Part shown: positions 23,875 through 36,166 of the stretch, one piece after another
How the letters are laid out: each line of letters begins with the position of its first letter
Numbering within the stretch: position 1 is the stretch's first letter
Origin: Tubiluchus corallicola
Lineage: Eukaryota > Priapulida > Priapulimorpha > Priapulimorphida > Tubiluchidae
DNA: 64,000 bases
Assembly (NCBI GenBank): GCA_030141605.1
Contig: JAQGDQ010000070.1
Location: 618,001 to 682,000 of the forward strand
Reading direction: 5' to 3'
Position numbers and translations under genes: made by a program
The notes under the pieces: model-generated
Told to the model about the DNA's origin: nothing
The model's database searches: none
What the model saw: the letters and a program-made list of their open reading frames with translations, nothing else

Positions 23875-25146
23875 TTACCGATGCTTGTCTTTTTTACTGT
23901 CTTTAGTCACTATAAATTTCACTTCTTTATCATAAACTGTCCTAGATGCATCTAGTTGACTCACGAGTCGATTCATCTCGCGCAGCTTCGTGTCCTGTTC
24001 CGCAACCGTCATTACCAGATCATCAATTTTTTCTTTTAGCTCATCTAGTTTGTCATTCTGCATGTCTTCTTTCCTTTGTTCTTTTGACGAAGAACGCCAG
24101 TATTCGAGATACAAACAGCCAGCAGCAACACTAAAGATGACAAGTTCACCAAGTATCTCTGCACCTTGTTCCACGGCCATGCTCTCACTTAGTCTCTCAA
24201 TCTTAGTAGGAACGAGATCTAGAAACCTCATTTTCAACTGTGTATCTGCCCAATGGTACACTGAAATATGCAAATTTTAATTATTACACAGCCACTTTCA
24301 GAAAAAAAATCTTTATAGTGATAGATGCATGTATGTACTTGCAAAAGTAGTCAAAATATTATCAATGGAACATGCATGATATTTTTTACTAGATTAGTAA
24401 ATCCATCTTTTATATAGGGCACAGACACATTTCTCTTTAACAGTACATTTAACAGCTCTCTTTAACCGTGAGCGCCAAAAGCGGGTGCCAGAGAGGGGTC
24501 TGGGGAAAATTTGGACCAGTTGCCTGCAATCTGAGCACATCTGAGTCCAAAATAAGATAATACCAATCAGTCCTTCAATTTCGAGAAGTTCGCCAGACTG
24601 ACTTTCCTCAATCTGAGATCTCTTTAATTTGCACATCGATTTTATGTGTCACAATGAAGTGAAACGAATATGAATTTCTCTTGCATTACATACACTTACA
24701 GATTGAATGAAGATGAAAATTTCTTTCTTTCAGCCCTATACAGGGTGTTCATGGACTCGCCCAAAACAGTAACAAAGTAACTATTTCAATTCCAGCGAAT
24801 GGACAGTCAACTTCACTCTCAGTCAGTCATTCTCGGCTTCCTCGAGGATGGCGGGGATTCCAAGACAATGAAAGGTAAAAAAGAATGTCCAAAATGAGGA
24901 GAAAAAGTACAAGAGAAGACTCATACTATACAGTTAGACTATACAACAAGTCAATGAAATGCCACACTTAATATGCCAAAAAAATGGGTACATAAAGAAC
25001 TCTAAACACTTACATTGAGCCGGAGGCATGCAGACGTAATTACGAAACAATGGACTTGATTTGGCTCTTCTCTTGATGGCACTGGCTAATGGCTTGCTTA
25101 ACTGTCGAATAGCCATGTAGGCTAGCTTTGCCATAGGGAATACCAT
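23875..25146 (-). CDS. OPA3: OPA3, mitochondrial optic atrophy 3 protein, two exons
   Basis: Exon 1 is 25014-25146 and exon 2 is 23875-24260; donor and acceptor split one Leu codon and restore PPAQLYHW exactly as in human OPA3. The product is 172 residues (human 179). OPA3 is a small mitochondrial membrane protein whose loss causes optic atrophy or 3-methylglutaconic aciduria in people; its biochemical role is not settled. Exon 1 gives [19 protein letters not shown] and YVCMPPAQ (human FPMAKLLYLGIRQVSKPLA). Exon 2 gives [11 protein letters not shown], then the hydrophobic stretch ending CLYLEYWR (human CLVLEYWR), then a charged coiled coil. An upstream in-frame Met exists, but the Met directly before VFPMAKL matches the family start. 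Intron 753 bp. Confidence 0.95.
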
Positions 25147-26560
25147 GACGAGAATGTGCGGCACAAAGACTGTTTATAGAAACAACATCCTATAAAAAAT
25201 GATTAATTATCTTTAACAAGAAGTTATTTTTGAAATGGGAGATACTATAATACGAAACATTATAATTTGATTATTTTCTTGTAATTAGTAGCATTTATAG
25301 GCTCACTAAAACAGACTAACTCAGACTGGCTAATCAAGTAAGTGACTGTTTCATTAATGACTGACTAATTCATTAATTAAAGCTCCTACTCATTAATAAA
25401 TAACTCACTCACTCAGGACTGTTTGGATTGACTGCCTCATACATTCACCGACTCATTAAAGGACTAACTACTAAATGAATCGATGACTTAATGACAAGCT
25501 GAGGAATTGACTGACTGATGCAATCAGTAAATGGAATACATAGCTACATTGATTGAGTGTGCAATACGACCTTTTTGCCAAGAAACTTGGCCAAATACAC
25601 ATCACATTTTCTTTTTTACAAATCTTGCTGCAGCCACATCCTCCAAAGAAGCTTTACTTATTTCGTCGCACATCTTCTTCGGAATGGTTAAAGTATTTAG
25701 AGCTAAAGTACGCAAATTTAAAGGAAACAAAAAAGAATCACAAATTACTTCGAATCATACTTCATAGACATAGAACAGATATAGAATATCCAATAAAAAA
25801 AACTCGGCAAATAAAAATATCAGAAGAGTAAAAATTTTCCTGTTCAAAACTTACAGCAAGTTAGCAAATTCAAATTTTAGAAGTAAAAACGAAAACATTA
25901 TTTTTTGTTATTGAAAGTTATGACAAGGTTTTAACAACGGGCGCAGACATGTTACAAGACGTCACACCACTATCGGCTAACTCTTAATGGCTAAAAGGGT
26001 TGATGCCAAAGAAGTGAAACAATAAGCACTACTACACCGATAAGTGGCGCTTTCAATTCGATAATAAATGATAAATCATGATAACTGTGGTAGGACCATT
26101 CGTGTTGTGACATCTGTTTATACATTTCCTCACTTGCTCATTATGGGCTTATGCATTCATTCATCCATTTACTCACTTATTCCAGTTTATTCATTTAAAT
26201 GTGTTAGCTTGTTTGCTCTTTTGTTCATTTATTTGTTCCTCCATTTATTCATTCACTTATTCACTCATTCATTCGCTCACTCACTCATTCATTTATTCAA
26301 TGATTTCTTTAATTATGATACAAATTTAACTCTTAATGGAAGGTATTAATAGTGAGCCATGGAAAAATCCCACAACTGATATTAAGAAATGATTATATTT
26401 TTGCCTTGAAAAAATGTTTTGTTTGTGCACATATTAAAGTATGCCTCTCTATGGTGGATGGCAAGGCATTCCAAATTTAAGGATGTTGAAATATTAAATA
26501 GAAATTATTTAAACAATCAGTTCTGCAATATTCTACATAATAATTTTAAGTTGTGAGCTC
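25147..26560. other. gene-free stretch upstream of OPA3 with tandem short repeats
   Basis: At 25310-25530 degenerate units around GACTCATTAATGACT repeat. At 26130-26310 ATTCATTCACTC-type units repeat. An open frame at 25553-25831 (+) is lysine-rich and unrecognised. I see nothing else supportable; the OPA3 promoter should lie next to 25146. Confidence 0.5.
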
Positions 26561-26826
26561 TAGTAACAGTAGGTGCTATGTGGAAGAAATTGTCTATAAT
26601 TATCATTTCCCTGATGAATAATTTCATAACACGTGCATATAGCAAGGTCGTAATTGCGCAATTGTAATGGTTTTAGCATTTTCAGCCTCTCGGGACACGA
26701 GGCATTATCAAAACCGAGATTTATGAAAAAGTATCGAATGAAGTATCTCTGCAACTTTTCTAAGAGGTCAACGCAGGTCAGTGTTTCTTCAAGTATCGGT
26801 CTTTTGTATATCCTCAACAACATCAA
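26560..26826 (-). pseudogene. C-terminal fragment of a LINE reverse transcriptase
   Basis: An 88-codon frame contains DLLEKLQRYFIRYF, ERLKMLKPLQLRNYDLAI and CYEIIHQG. This follows the order of the region after the reverse transcriptase in CR1/L2-type LINEs (VQRRFT, then YEERLKxLxLxSLExRR, then YKIIHG). No catalytic motifs are present. The upstream - strand frames (26907-27417) are not recognisable, so this is a decayed remnant. Confidence 0.5.
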
Positions 26827-27419
26827 GTATCATTTAGCATGGTGATTTGAAAACGGAAACCATAAAATTTGAATTTAAACAAATTTCCAGTTTCATGCAT
26901 CAACCGCTATGATGCATAGTGCTCAAACTCGGCAGATAGCACATTACGAGTAATTAATATTCTAGCACTGCCAAAGGTGGATATGGCTGTTGGTGTGTCA
27001 TGGGATTGAAGTCTAGCTTCAAGGTCAATCCTCGAAGATGAGACTAATTGAGGGATATTAGCTTTGTTTGGATTTGCATGTATTCGCCCTCGGTGAGAGA
27101 AACTGCGGAAACAGTAACATAGCAGTCGAACCATCCAAAAGCAGTCGCACACGACCGCCTACTGCAACCAGCTTAACTTCAAAGCTAAGCATATTAATAT
27201 AATTCACTTCCATCGTTTTGTCTAGTTTAGATAGTAATCTTTTCGATTTCATGTTTCCTTGACATAGCCCTGTGAGAGCAACATGTGCATTTGCCATCAA
27301 AATGAAGCCATTCTTTGGCGCATCTTTGACAGTAACGTGCATTATTATTTTGTTGAGTTGAAGCCATTCGTTTTTAGTGACTGTTAAGGGGTTGCTCCAA
27401 ACCGTTGCTCGGCACATGG

Positions 27420-29790
27420 TACAGAGACGGAAGTTGGATCCATGATGATGGGAATAGTAGGAGGACCCGATTCGGTTCAGTGCGAGATTTTAAACTGACG
27501 TATCACGTATTGCTAACCCAATATGGAAAAAAGAACTTTGCACTCTCCTCCAGGGTGAAATTCATTGATCATATTTTTGTCACGGTCTGTTTCAGTTTTT
27601 CATCAGCGAAATTTCAATATATGTTTTCTGTCATTGGTATACACGTGATTAGCAATAACAGTTGCTCTTTATGCAAGCAATTTTAGCAGTAATGTTTTTC
27701 GTTCCATCTTCGAACTTGTGATAACACGCGATTATGTGTAAATAATAAAATAAAAGTAAGAAAATAAAATAAAAATACATTATTGAAATCTATACTGTCC
27801 CAACTTCTTTCATTTTTCGGATTATATTTATGATAGTTTACCAAAAGTTCGGGAAAAATTCCTGGAGCACTGCCCACATCTAAATAAATTTATTCTATTC
27901 TAAATTTCTTTTAGAATTTTAGTACATTAAAGTTATTCAGTTTGATTACCATGGGAAAAACTAATCTTGTAACATACACCCAGCCAAAATTCGTTCATGG
28001 ACTCAGGTTACCAAGTAAAAATGTCTCTGATCTTGGCTATTCCTCGTGCGGTGGAGCGTCAAACAAATTTAATCACGTAAAAAGTATTAAAAGTTTTGCT
28101 TTTAATATTATATGTCTGGAAGGCAAAAGCGTATTCCCATACTATTTTGGATACATAGGTTACATAAAATTCCGTACAAATGTACAGATTGCAGGAACAA
28201 GAAACTGCACTATACTAAGCAGTCATCGGTCTTAATCAACTCGGGATTGCAGGTTGCAAGAGAATTTTAAGAAAATGTTCCATGGATATTACTAGGAATT
28301 CAGACATTAACATCTCGTGCACCTTTAAATACACATCAGCGTTCTTAGGTAAAATTGAATAGTATAGAGGTAAATTATATCGTTTTTGGTTTTTCAACAC
28401 TCTTTATAGTGCGAACTTGCATAGATTTAAAATTAGTTAAGGATGGTATTTTTTAAGATTCTGAAATATTATTCTGAAAAATATAATAAAGATCCTTTAT
28501 TATATATTCTTTTGATATATAATAAACGTTTATATGGAAGTGATTAACTTCATGCTATTCAGCACATTTGTTTATTTTTTGGGAGGAAATTCAAATGGGA
28601 ATTTGAATTCAAGTGGGAGGTAAATGTAGTTCACTATTGGCTGACATTTTCTTTTGTTACACTGAATTTTCATTCATGCGGCAGCAAAAATTCTCACTCA
28701 GCTCAATGATGACATTGTTTGCTCAACTAAAAGTATCTTTGCAGTATTATTCATAATATTTGTCCACATTCACGTAGTTTGGTTGCGAATAGAAATGGTA
28801 GTGATGATGATAATCACAATTGGCCGTGGCTGCTTGTATAAGCATTTTATTATACGGTTATTTCACAGAGTAGATGATTTTGCATTTTCAGTGGTAATGC
28901 ATAACTCTCCCAGAAGTAACAATCCATTAAAAAGGATGTTAATGTTTTTGCTAATGCTCAGTTAATGGTATTTGCTACTTGCTTAGTGTATCGCGACTGT
29001 GAAGACTTAGTACGGAGATTACAAAAACACGTCTCTTTTTACTTGCGGTTGTTGTCGTTATTATTGTCATCCGTCTTTTTATCATTTTATTCCTTTTTAT
29101 TTTTCGTTTCGTTGTTCTTTTCGCCGCATTAAATAAAGGTAAAATATGGCTACTTATTTGTGGCTTCACTTACTTTGATCATCCTGACATAATTGAAATA
29201 ATTGAATAAGATGACAATACTCACCCTAACCAAGTTTGCTACCATGACGCTCATTGAAAGGGACTTTCTTTTCCTGAGATGAAACTGTTTAATAGTCATA
29301 CTCTCAAGTGCGCAACAGTTGTAATTAACACATGAGCTCTGGAGAATTACGAAAACACTAACTAAAACGAGCAACCTTAATTACTCAAAGTGATCAATTA
29401 TTGTTTTCGCTGACACGTACAACGTTCGTTGAATACAGAAATTATTGTAATCGGTGCATAGAGACGAGCCAGTTTTTGAACCTACAATGTAATCTGGTTC
29501 GTGTAGATGCTGCCGGCTCCTTGGTTACTCTGGCAGCAATCATGATACTCATAGATTGAAGTAACTACAGTTATGGAGGTCCTTGACTGAGTGCAGCGTT
29601 CAGTGGTTTATTGGACTCATTTCATGAATGAGGTCTAAATGATCACTTCTATCACGCGTCGTGATCGTTGTTGTCTTCGACAAATAAAAAGTTCGTGTTG
29701 TCTCGGAGGGTTACAAAACTTTTTGCAAGGTATAGGTCTGCGCTACAGGCCTCAAAGCACAAAAAACCCTCCACTTACATAAAGCTTAAA
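27420..29790. other. AT-rich stretch, no supported gene
   Basis: Several 60-100 codon frames occur, including 27942-28235 (+), but none shows a family motif, splice-flanked structure or codon bias that I can defend. I see nothing else. Confidence 0.45.
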
Positions 29791-29794
29791 AAAT

Positions 29795-30260
29795 CGTCTT
29801 GAAATTTTATATTACTTACATGCTGCCTTTTTGCATACAAGGTTTGCATCGGCAGTAACGCAGTGTATAACATCTAAATTTAAACTCCCGCGATGACCGT
29901 TAGACGCAGCCATTTTGATGATAAGTCACTTGAAACAAGTTTAGATAGTTTATCTAATTAACACTGCGTTAAGTTTGAAAAAATTATCAGAGCATTTACT
30001 CGTAGCGCACACTTCACTAACTAAGTAAAATTTTAAATTATTGTATTTTGTCAATAAGATTAAAAAGAAGTTTTTTTGTTAGCGAATGGCGCACCCTGGA
30101 GTTCAGTCAACGACATTTTACCAAATGGTGAAAACATTTTAAATAATTAATAATTTTCTTTTCTAGTAACATAAGTCTTTCAAGTAGATAAGCGAAATGC
30201 TAAGTAATATAACTTTGCATGGAAAGTTTTTAGGATATAGTTTAGCATTTCCTTTTCTTC
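29795..30260 (-). repeat. dispersed repeat family P, inverted copy
   Basis: It shares in order with 41880-42250: CTTGAAATTTTATRTTAC, a GTTTGAAAAAATTATCAGAGCATTTA-type block, and AAATGCTAAGTAATATAACTTTGCATGGAAA or its variant. Related + strand copies lie at 17.6 and 37.4 kb. Confidence 0.6.
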
Positions 30261-30529
30261 TCCTGATTTACGTTGTACGTATATGACGTCATGTAATGGC
30301 GTAGTCGGAACAATATTGCGGGAGATTTAAAATGAAAACAAACAAAAAATGCTTTCAATGCGAGCACGACATACGCATAACATTGCTATAAAGCAATACA
30401 ATTTTTAAGGCGATTTTTCTGAAACCTACTTCAGGTGCCCTTTTTCTAGTGATGTGGTGATCAGTGACTTCAGTTCAAGGGTCAAAAATATCAGACGTCG
30501 CGTCGGCCATTTCAAATTCAAGCCATAAA

Positions 30530-30790
30530 TCGAAACGGAGTCATGAAACTTGCAGGGTAGACAGCTGAGAAAAGGGCTCAGACACTGAATGGTATGGTTG
30601 GAAATGTTGGGACTGTTTAAGCGTCCGTGAAACGAGCAAAAATGTGAAAACTTGAGTAACGTTTAAACTGTAGCACTAGGCGTCACAGAACCTGCAGGGC
30701 AGACACTTGGGGTAGGGGCCTAGATGACAGTATGGTTGCATAGTTTACCCGAGATGGAAACCAAAATGTGAAAATTAGGACAAATTACTA
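30530..30790 (+). repeat. dispersed repeat family Q, two tandem units
   Basis: Two units of about 150 bp share AACTTGCAGGGTAGACA or AACCTGCAGGGCAGACA, then ATGGTATGGTTG or CAGTATGGTTG, then AAAATGTGAAAA. Looser copies lie at 32750-33010 and 56670-56880. Confidence 0.5.
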
Positions 30791-31464
30791 TGCCATTACG
30801 AGTAAACCACAGTGCCTTGTCAAATAATCCATTGACTTTGGGTCCATTAACTTTCTTAAAACTCTGTACATATCTATCGAGCGCTTCGCTGCAGTTAACT
30901 TGCATGTCCCGCCCGATCTCCATTTTTATCTAAAAAGGAGATCCCTTGTATGTTTTCTTACCCTTTATAGAGTAAAGTACCTATAGAGCCCAAAGCACCC
31001 ATCTGCCACTTTTAGGCAAATTACAAACTAACACGTACACAAATTCAAGTTAACACTGTTTTATTGCGCATGTAATTCTCTGCTCGTAGACAAATAAAAG
31101 AGGCGTGCAGACAAATAAAAGAGGGTGCACAAGACTCTAAGGTATTTTGACTCTTCTTGATCTTGTTTTTGGGTGTGCTAAAGGTGTGGTAACTAATGAA
31201 TGGTTGTGTAAAATGGTTTGGTTTTTGGATCGTTGAAAGAGTTACATTAATTTACTATACATACTTCATTAATTTAGTTGCTGTTGTTGTACGTTTCCTT
31301 ACAAAAAATACCTTTTACTGAAAAATGGCAATTTGCTCAAAGCACCCTCCGTTAATGTTTGAAACTGCACCCAGGGAGGACAATTATCCCTTTTGTTTTA
31401 CACTTTAATGTGTGAAGTAAAAGTAATATATTTCTAAAGCTGTTAAATTACAGAACGTAAAATG

Positions 31465-31560
31465 TTACAGGTATCGATCGAAAAATGGCACTACAGTATG
31501 TGCTTAGGGTTAGGGTTACAGTGGGAGATAATTATTTTAGTTATTTTTACATCTGCTAAA
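31465..31560 (+). repeat. repeat shared with 43.37 kb, with TTAGGG-type core
   Basis: AGGGTTAGGGTTACAGTGG followed by GATAATTATTTTAGTTATTTTTAC resembles 43372-43425 (AGGGTTAAAGGATTACAGTGG, then GATAATGGTTTTGGTTATTTTTACC). At both loci degenerate GCCATTTTTACC arrays lie within 1 kb, so the two loci may be copies of one compound repeat. Confidence 0.5.
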
Positions 31561-32234
31561 GAAGTTGTGCTTCAACACAATTTGTTTGTTTGTTTGGTTG
31601 TTTTTTGCCTGTTACGGCAGCAAGCCTATTGCGCAAACACTATATAACAGATTTCCAAGAAACTTTGTGAAAAAAGGCAGGTATACGGTGCCAAAATGGA
31701 AATCTTTTCGCCATTTTTTTTTTGACCGAACACCAAGTACAAAAAAATGTTCGTGAAGCACTTCATGGAGGACTCAGAGGGAGTGTTTAGTACTTCTTTT
31801 TAGTACCATCCCCGACTGGATAAAACAACTACGAGTTAGTACCAGTTCCATTTCGCGAAACTGTCGCTTGTAAAACTGTGTAACGCTGTCTACAACCTTT
31901 TCTTATTAATGTGTATAGCATAAGATAACTTGGTACATATATATTAGTCAGTCTAGTACCATTGTCTAGATAAACACCATATAGAACATTTCTGCATTAT
32001 TGATTAAAAAACAAAAATTCTTTTAAGGAACAAATGCTTTGTGAGTCTTTTGCTAGTCTACATAATAACAATACACGTACATTTTTGTATGTTTGCTGGT
32101 TTATCTTTGTGCTAATTTTTTTGAATCACAAAAATCAGACGAATAAGTTTAGGATTGTTTGGCTTTGGCAAAGATCTGCTTCCTACTGAGCACATTCTAG
32201 TTTTATTATAGATATCAAATGCATCAGCAAAACA

Positions 32235-32455
32235 TAATTGTGTTCCATATTTTTCTACTTTTCTCTTTGTGCCATTTTTTCCTGTGCCATTATTTGATGT
32301 GCAATTTTTACCGTGTCACTTTTCCTTTGCATTTTACCTACTTTTCCGTTCGTGCCATTTTCACCTGTGCCATTTTTACCGCGCATCAACATTGCTGTTG
32401 TTTGCCTACATCAGTTTATTGCAGACGGCTTTGTGGGGGCATTTTACCTGTTGCA
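32235..32455 (+). repeat. degenerate array of TGTGCCATTTTTACC units
   Basis: Units such as TGTGCCATTTTTTCC, TGTGCCATTATTTG, CGTGCCATTTTCACC and TGTGCCATTTTTACC follow each other at 15-20 bp spacing. All three + strand frames stay open for 60-90 codons here, but the peptides are translated repeat (many Cys, His and Phe) and I do not call them genes. Confidence 0.7.
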
Positions 32456-32749
32456 GTGGGCATTAGAAGAACTAAATAATCTTACGACAAAAGATCATGT
32501 AAAATTTTGGAAACACAAGGTGTCTTTGGAGAAACAATTTTCCCCAAAATGCTCAGTTTTGATCAAAATTACTTTTTGATTAAATAATTTATAATTTTAA
32601 GATTAAATTAATAGCTAGCAAACTTTAAAAGTCCGTTTTACCAAATATATTTCGCGAAGCGACAAATTTTTAAAACACTTTAAACCTTTAGAAGTAGACT
32701 GCCCCCTAATTATTAAAATATATAATATTCATACACTGGCCAAAAATAA

Positions 32750-33010
32750 AGTTTCACGACTAATTAGGCTGAATGTTTAAGCCTGTGAAAATTTGTTCTT
32801 ACGGATTACAAATCCATAAGAAAAGCTTGTCTCAAACAATGCCACACTGGCATGGTTAAACAAATTAGGATTATTAATTTAAGGCTCGAGATGGGAGCCA
32901 AAATCTGAAAATTAGGGTTAACTGCTCAGTCAGCTTTGACTCTTGTTGAAACTGCACTAACCAGGCATAGTCAACATAGTCACGCTATCAGCCTTAGATC
33001 TGAATTCGGT
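32750..33010 (+). repeat. dispersed repeat family Q, diverged copy
   Basis: GATGGGAGCCAAAATCTGAAAATTAGG resembles 30751-30780 (GATGGAAACCAAAATGTGAAAATTAGG), and AACTGCTCAGTCAGC plus CAGGCATAGTCAA resembles 56786-56830. It ends about 250 bp before the predicted gene at 33260. Confidence 0.4.
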
Positions 33011-33182
33011 CAGCGCTTCTTTTCAACAGCAACAGTATTCATTTCACTGTCCCTCTAATTACCTCAAGTTAATGCAAATGGTATAAAATAGCCGTGGTGC
33101 ATAGGATACTCCTCAATTTAAGCAGCCACACATTACTAATTCTACCCAAATCGTAAATCCGCTGTGGCTAGCCGGCGATGCG

Positions 33183-33190
33183 TTACGTCA
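33183..33190. promoter_or_regulatory. CRE/ATF-like site TTACGTCA
   Basis: TTACGTCA lies 70 bp before the ATG at 33260, in a locally GC-rich block (about 33165-33260) that contrasts with the AT-rich surroundings. A role as promoter of the small predicted gene is inferred. Confidence 0.35.
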
Positions 33191-33259
33191 CTACGTTCCG
33201 GTGGTGCAGATTAAAGTAATTATTCACTCTAGCGGCTCGTGCCGGCGGCTTAGTGCACG

Positions 33260-34813
33260 ATGTCATCAGCAAGCACAGATGAGGAAGCTGCTGCGGCTCT
33301 TGGCAACGCTGTTCAGTATCAATATCCAGCAGTAACTGAGAGTGAAGCGCAAGAATGGAGGTGTCATATATCTTTCATTAACGTGTGTAACTATAAACAA
33401 TCACCAGCAGATCGAATCAAGCAGTGCATTGTGTGATCAGTTCACAGTGCATGCTTACTGTGCAGTGTGACGACTTTTGCATTTTGTTTAGTAACGTGTT
33501 GCATTGTCTTACAACAACGATTTGCATTGTTTACACTGTTCCCAAGATAAAAGCCAAATCGCATTGTTTGTTCATCGTGCTCATTGCAAGTTATTTTTAT
33601 ATAAAATAAGAAATCAAAAACAATCTATCGTTACTGTACCGTGCGGAGAAACAGGTTTACAAATAATAATTTGCATAATAACTAAAAAGTACTATTGATA
33701 CTAGCAGTCCTACGAAATTGTGTTGGCAGTGTGTGTTGTAGTTTTTAATAATTGTGCGTCCTGTCATCAAGTTCAGTTATCAAGATTTCCAGGCTGGTCG
33801 ACATGGAAAAGTAGGATCAGCCTCAGAAATTATGACAAGTAAGTATGTAAATGGGAAACAGGATCAGACATAATGCCTATGCACTGCTGCAAGAATTGAA
33901 TATTTTTTCTGGGACGTATTAAATTTTACATTTGCGACACTAAAGAATCTAAGTACAATTGTTCTAATTTAAAATAACAATTATTTTTCAATTGCCATTG
34001 AAGTACATTGCTATTAAAGGATGCTGTTGTTATTATATAGAGGGTGTTCCAAAAAAACAGTGAAACCAGAGACGTGAAAAGGTAATCTTTCCCATATCTC
34101 TGGGTGCAACAGTAATACGACAAGCCGAATGTTTCTACTTTTGAATTTGGTATGACCGTACTTATTAGACTTTGTATGGTGTAATGTTGTTTGTTAGTGC
34201 ATTCTTCTGGAGCACCCTGTATGTTATATCGTTACATCGTTATATAAGCGTTATATCGATTAGGGTTAGATACAATAAATTTGGTTTGTGGTCGAAATGT
34301 TTTCGTGTATTCACAAACAGTGGTGGTGATTCACTAGGCAGTTGAGGCTGTTACTTGTGGACTATGTGAAAAATGATGAAAACATGAGGCTTGTGTTGCA
34401 GAGCGAGCACGTGTAAATTGCCTTGTGATAAAATAAAGTGCGAGCCAAAGCTTTTATTTTACGATCTTTTGTTGAAAATACCAGGGCCCGACTCATAATT
34501 ATACATCACATACTGAAACTATACAAGTATATATAGTTCAGTTCAACATTGTCACTATTTTAGTGTCATTTTCATCGTCATTGTCATCATCGTCGTGGTT
34601 AGCATCGTCGTCATCATCAGTAATTATTATCATTGTGCATCAGAGAGTGCGATACCTTAGTTTCACTCGAAAGTCGTAATAATCATAGGTACTTTAAAAA
34701 AATGAAGTTCATTAATTCATTTATTTTTCTTTCTTTTTAGGCACAACTGCCTAAAAAATGAGTTGTGTGCAACGTGTGAAACACTCGTTAGACCTTATGC
34801 CAAAGATGAATAA
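33260..34813 (+). CDS. predicted small two-exon gene, 57 residues, unknown
   Basis: I do not recognise this protein. Exon 1 (33260-33360) begins MSSASTDEEAAAALG and ends SEAQEW plus two bases of an Arg codon. A GTGTCA donor and a CTTTCTTTTTAG acceptor lead to exon 2 (34741-34813), which continues in phase as RHNCLKNELCATCETLVRPY and ends AKDE then TAA. The N-terminal half is acidic and Ala-rich. The C-terminal half has H-x-C-x5-C-x2-C, which could bind metal or form disulfides. The stop codon overlaps AATAAA (34809-34814 and 34813-34818), giving a near-zero 3' UTR. The start lies in a GC-rich block with a CRE-like site. A mariner-like MITE sits in the intron. The donor is weak and exon 1 could belong to a longer transcript. 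Confidence 0.45.
34040..34219. mobile_element. mariner-type MITE, 180 bp
   Basis: TA flanks both ends (34038-34039, 34220-34221). The ends are GAGGGTGTTCCAAAA and, in reverse complement, CAGGGTGCTCCAGAA, close to the YAGGGTG termini of many mariner-like elements. No ORF. Confidence 0.65.
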
Positions 34814-36166
34814 ATAAATCATTAATTTTGTCATTACAAATGTTATAAAGAATAACTACAGCGCGTATTTGGGTTTAATTTAGAGAATTTAAAGATTGCT
34901 TTAAGTTTTTCTGTTTGCTGTAGTGTTTGCTTACATCTTGACTGCGAACACGCATGCGCGATTACTTATTTCCCCAAATTTTTCATCATTCTTATACTTC
35001 CCTCCCCAGCTCATTCGCCCCTCATTCTCCCTTTTTACCTCTGTTTCCTCTCGCTCTTTCTCTGTTCTGTTCTCTCGTACTTTCTTTCCATCTATCCCTA
35101 TCTTCGTCTATCGTTTGTTCTCTGTCGCTATATCTTTTACTCTCATTTTTCTTCATCTCTGCCTCATGCTACTGCTACTTGATCACAATAATCTTACCAT
35201 CAGCCACACAATGTCGATAAAAGCTCTTAATACCCCCCAGACAATTATGCAAATTTTCAAGCAAATTTACTTAACCACTGGAATGTGCAATTTGTTATTT
35301 TATAGTAAATAACACAGCAGAGTGTGAAGCCAAACGCCAAACTGACTGCAGGGCTTCATTATTGTGGCTATATTATAGCCTTTATCCTGAGTAGCAGTAA
35401 TTAGTTCAGGCTTCCCAAGCCCCATACAGGTCTAATAATACTAATTTGTACAAGTTTTTCAAAATTGAACACTGAATATACTTTGGCTTACTGGGTATTA
35501 CAACAAAACATGCAACTTGCGAACAAGAAAACTCCTTAAGACAGAATGTAGAATGCATGTAACGACGATAAAAGCGTAATGAGGCTGAATATTAAATGCA
35601 CTCTCTTTGAGCAATATCCAACACATAAATTGTTTATGAAGACTGATATAATAATTATACGCTTTAATAATAAAGACAATAATAAGTTTATTGATGAAGA
35701 CAACACAATACAATAAAATACAATACAATGCAATGTAATGCAATGCAATAGAATACAATACAATAAAATACAATACAATACAATACAATACAATACAACA
35801 CAATACAATATAATATAATATCATAGAATATACATAAGACTAAACAAAGATATTACAAACGATGCTAAAATAATAATCTCAGAAATAATCTTTATTTTTC
35901 AGGAGTTTTCGTCACACACAAACATCATTAGATGCACAAAGCTATGCAATACTAAAACTATCATAATTGTGCAGCTGATGAAGTTTATGACATATGAGTT
36001 GTGAAAGACAAAAATCCCACAAATAAAGATTTTCTTTTGTTAAAGGGCATTTTGACCTTTCGCAATACAACCGTAATGTTTATAATTATATAGAGCCAAG
36101 CTAGCATGCATAACGCTGCTTTTTGTTTGACAGGTTTAGGAGATACAGTCCACAACCACTTTCCGT
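34814..36166. repeat. pyrimidine-rich tract and (CAATA)n microsatellite
   Basis: 34975-35165 is a C/T-rich strand with no regular unit. 35701-35820 is a (CAATA)n array with CAATG and AAATA variants. The open frames over both are repeat artefacts. I see no gene. Confidence 0.75.

Noticed and set aside
24733-24760. Mariner-like terminus TACAGGGTGTTC in the OPA3 intron
   Set aside because: No matching inverted end (CACCCTGTA) was found within range, so an element cannot be supported.
25310-25530. Regularly spaced GACT/CATTAA units that look CRISPR-like at first glance
   Set aside because: The units touch each other and drift; there are no unique spacers of constant length, and the genome is eukaryotic.
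26907-27417. - strand frames of 81 and 119 codons upstream of the LINE remnant
   Set aside because: They overlap in different frames and show no reverse-transcriptase or other family motif, so I did not join them to the remnant.
35498-35824. - strand frames rich in Ile, Leu and Tyr
   Set aside because: Produced by the (CAATA)n array.
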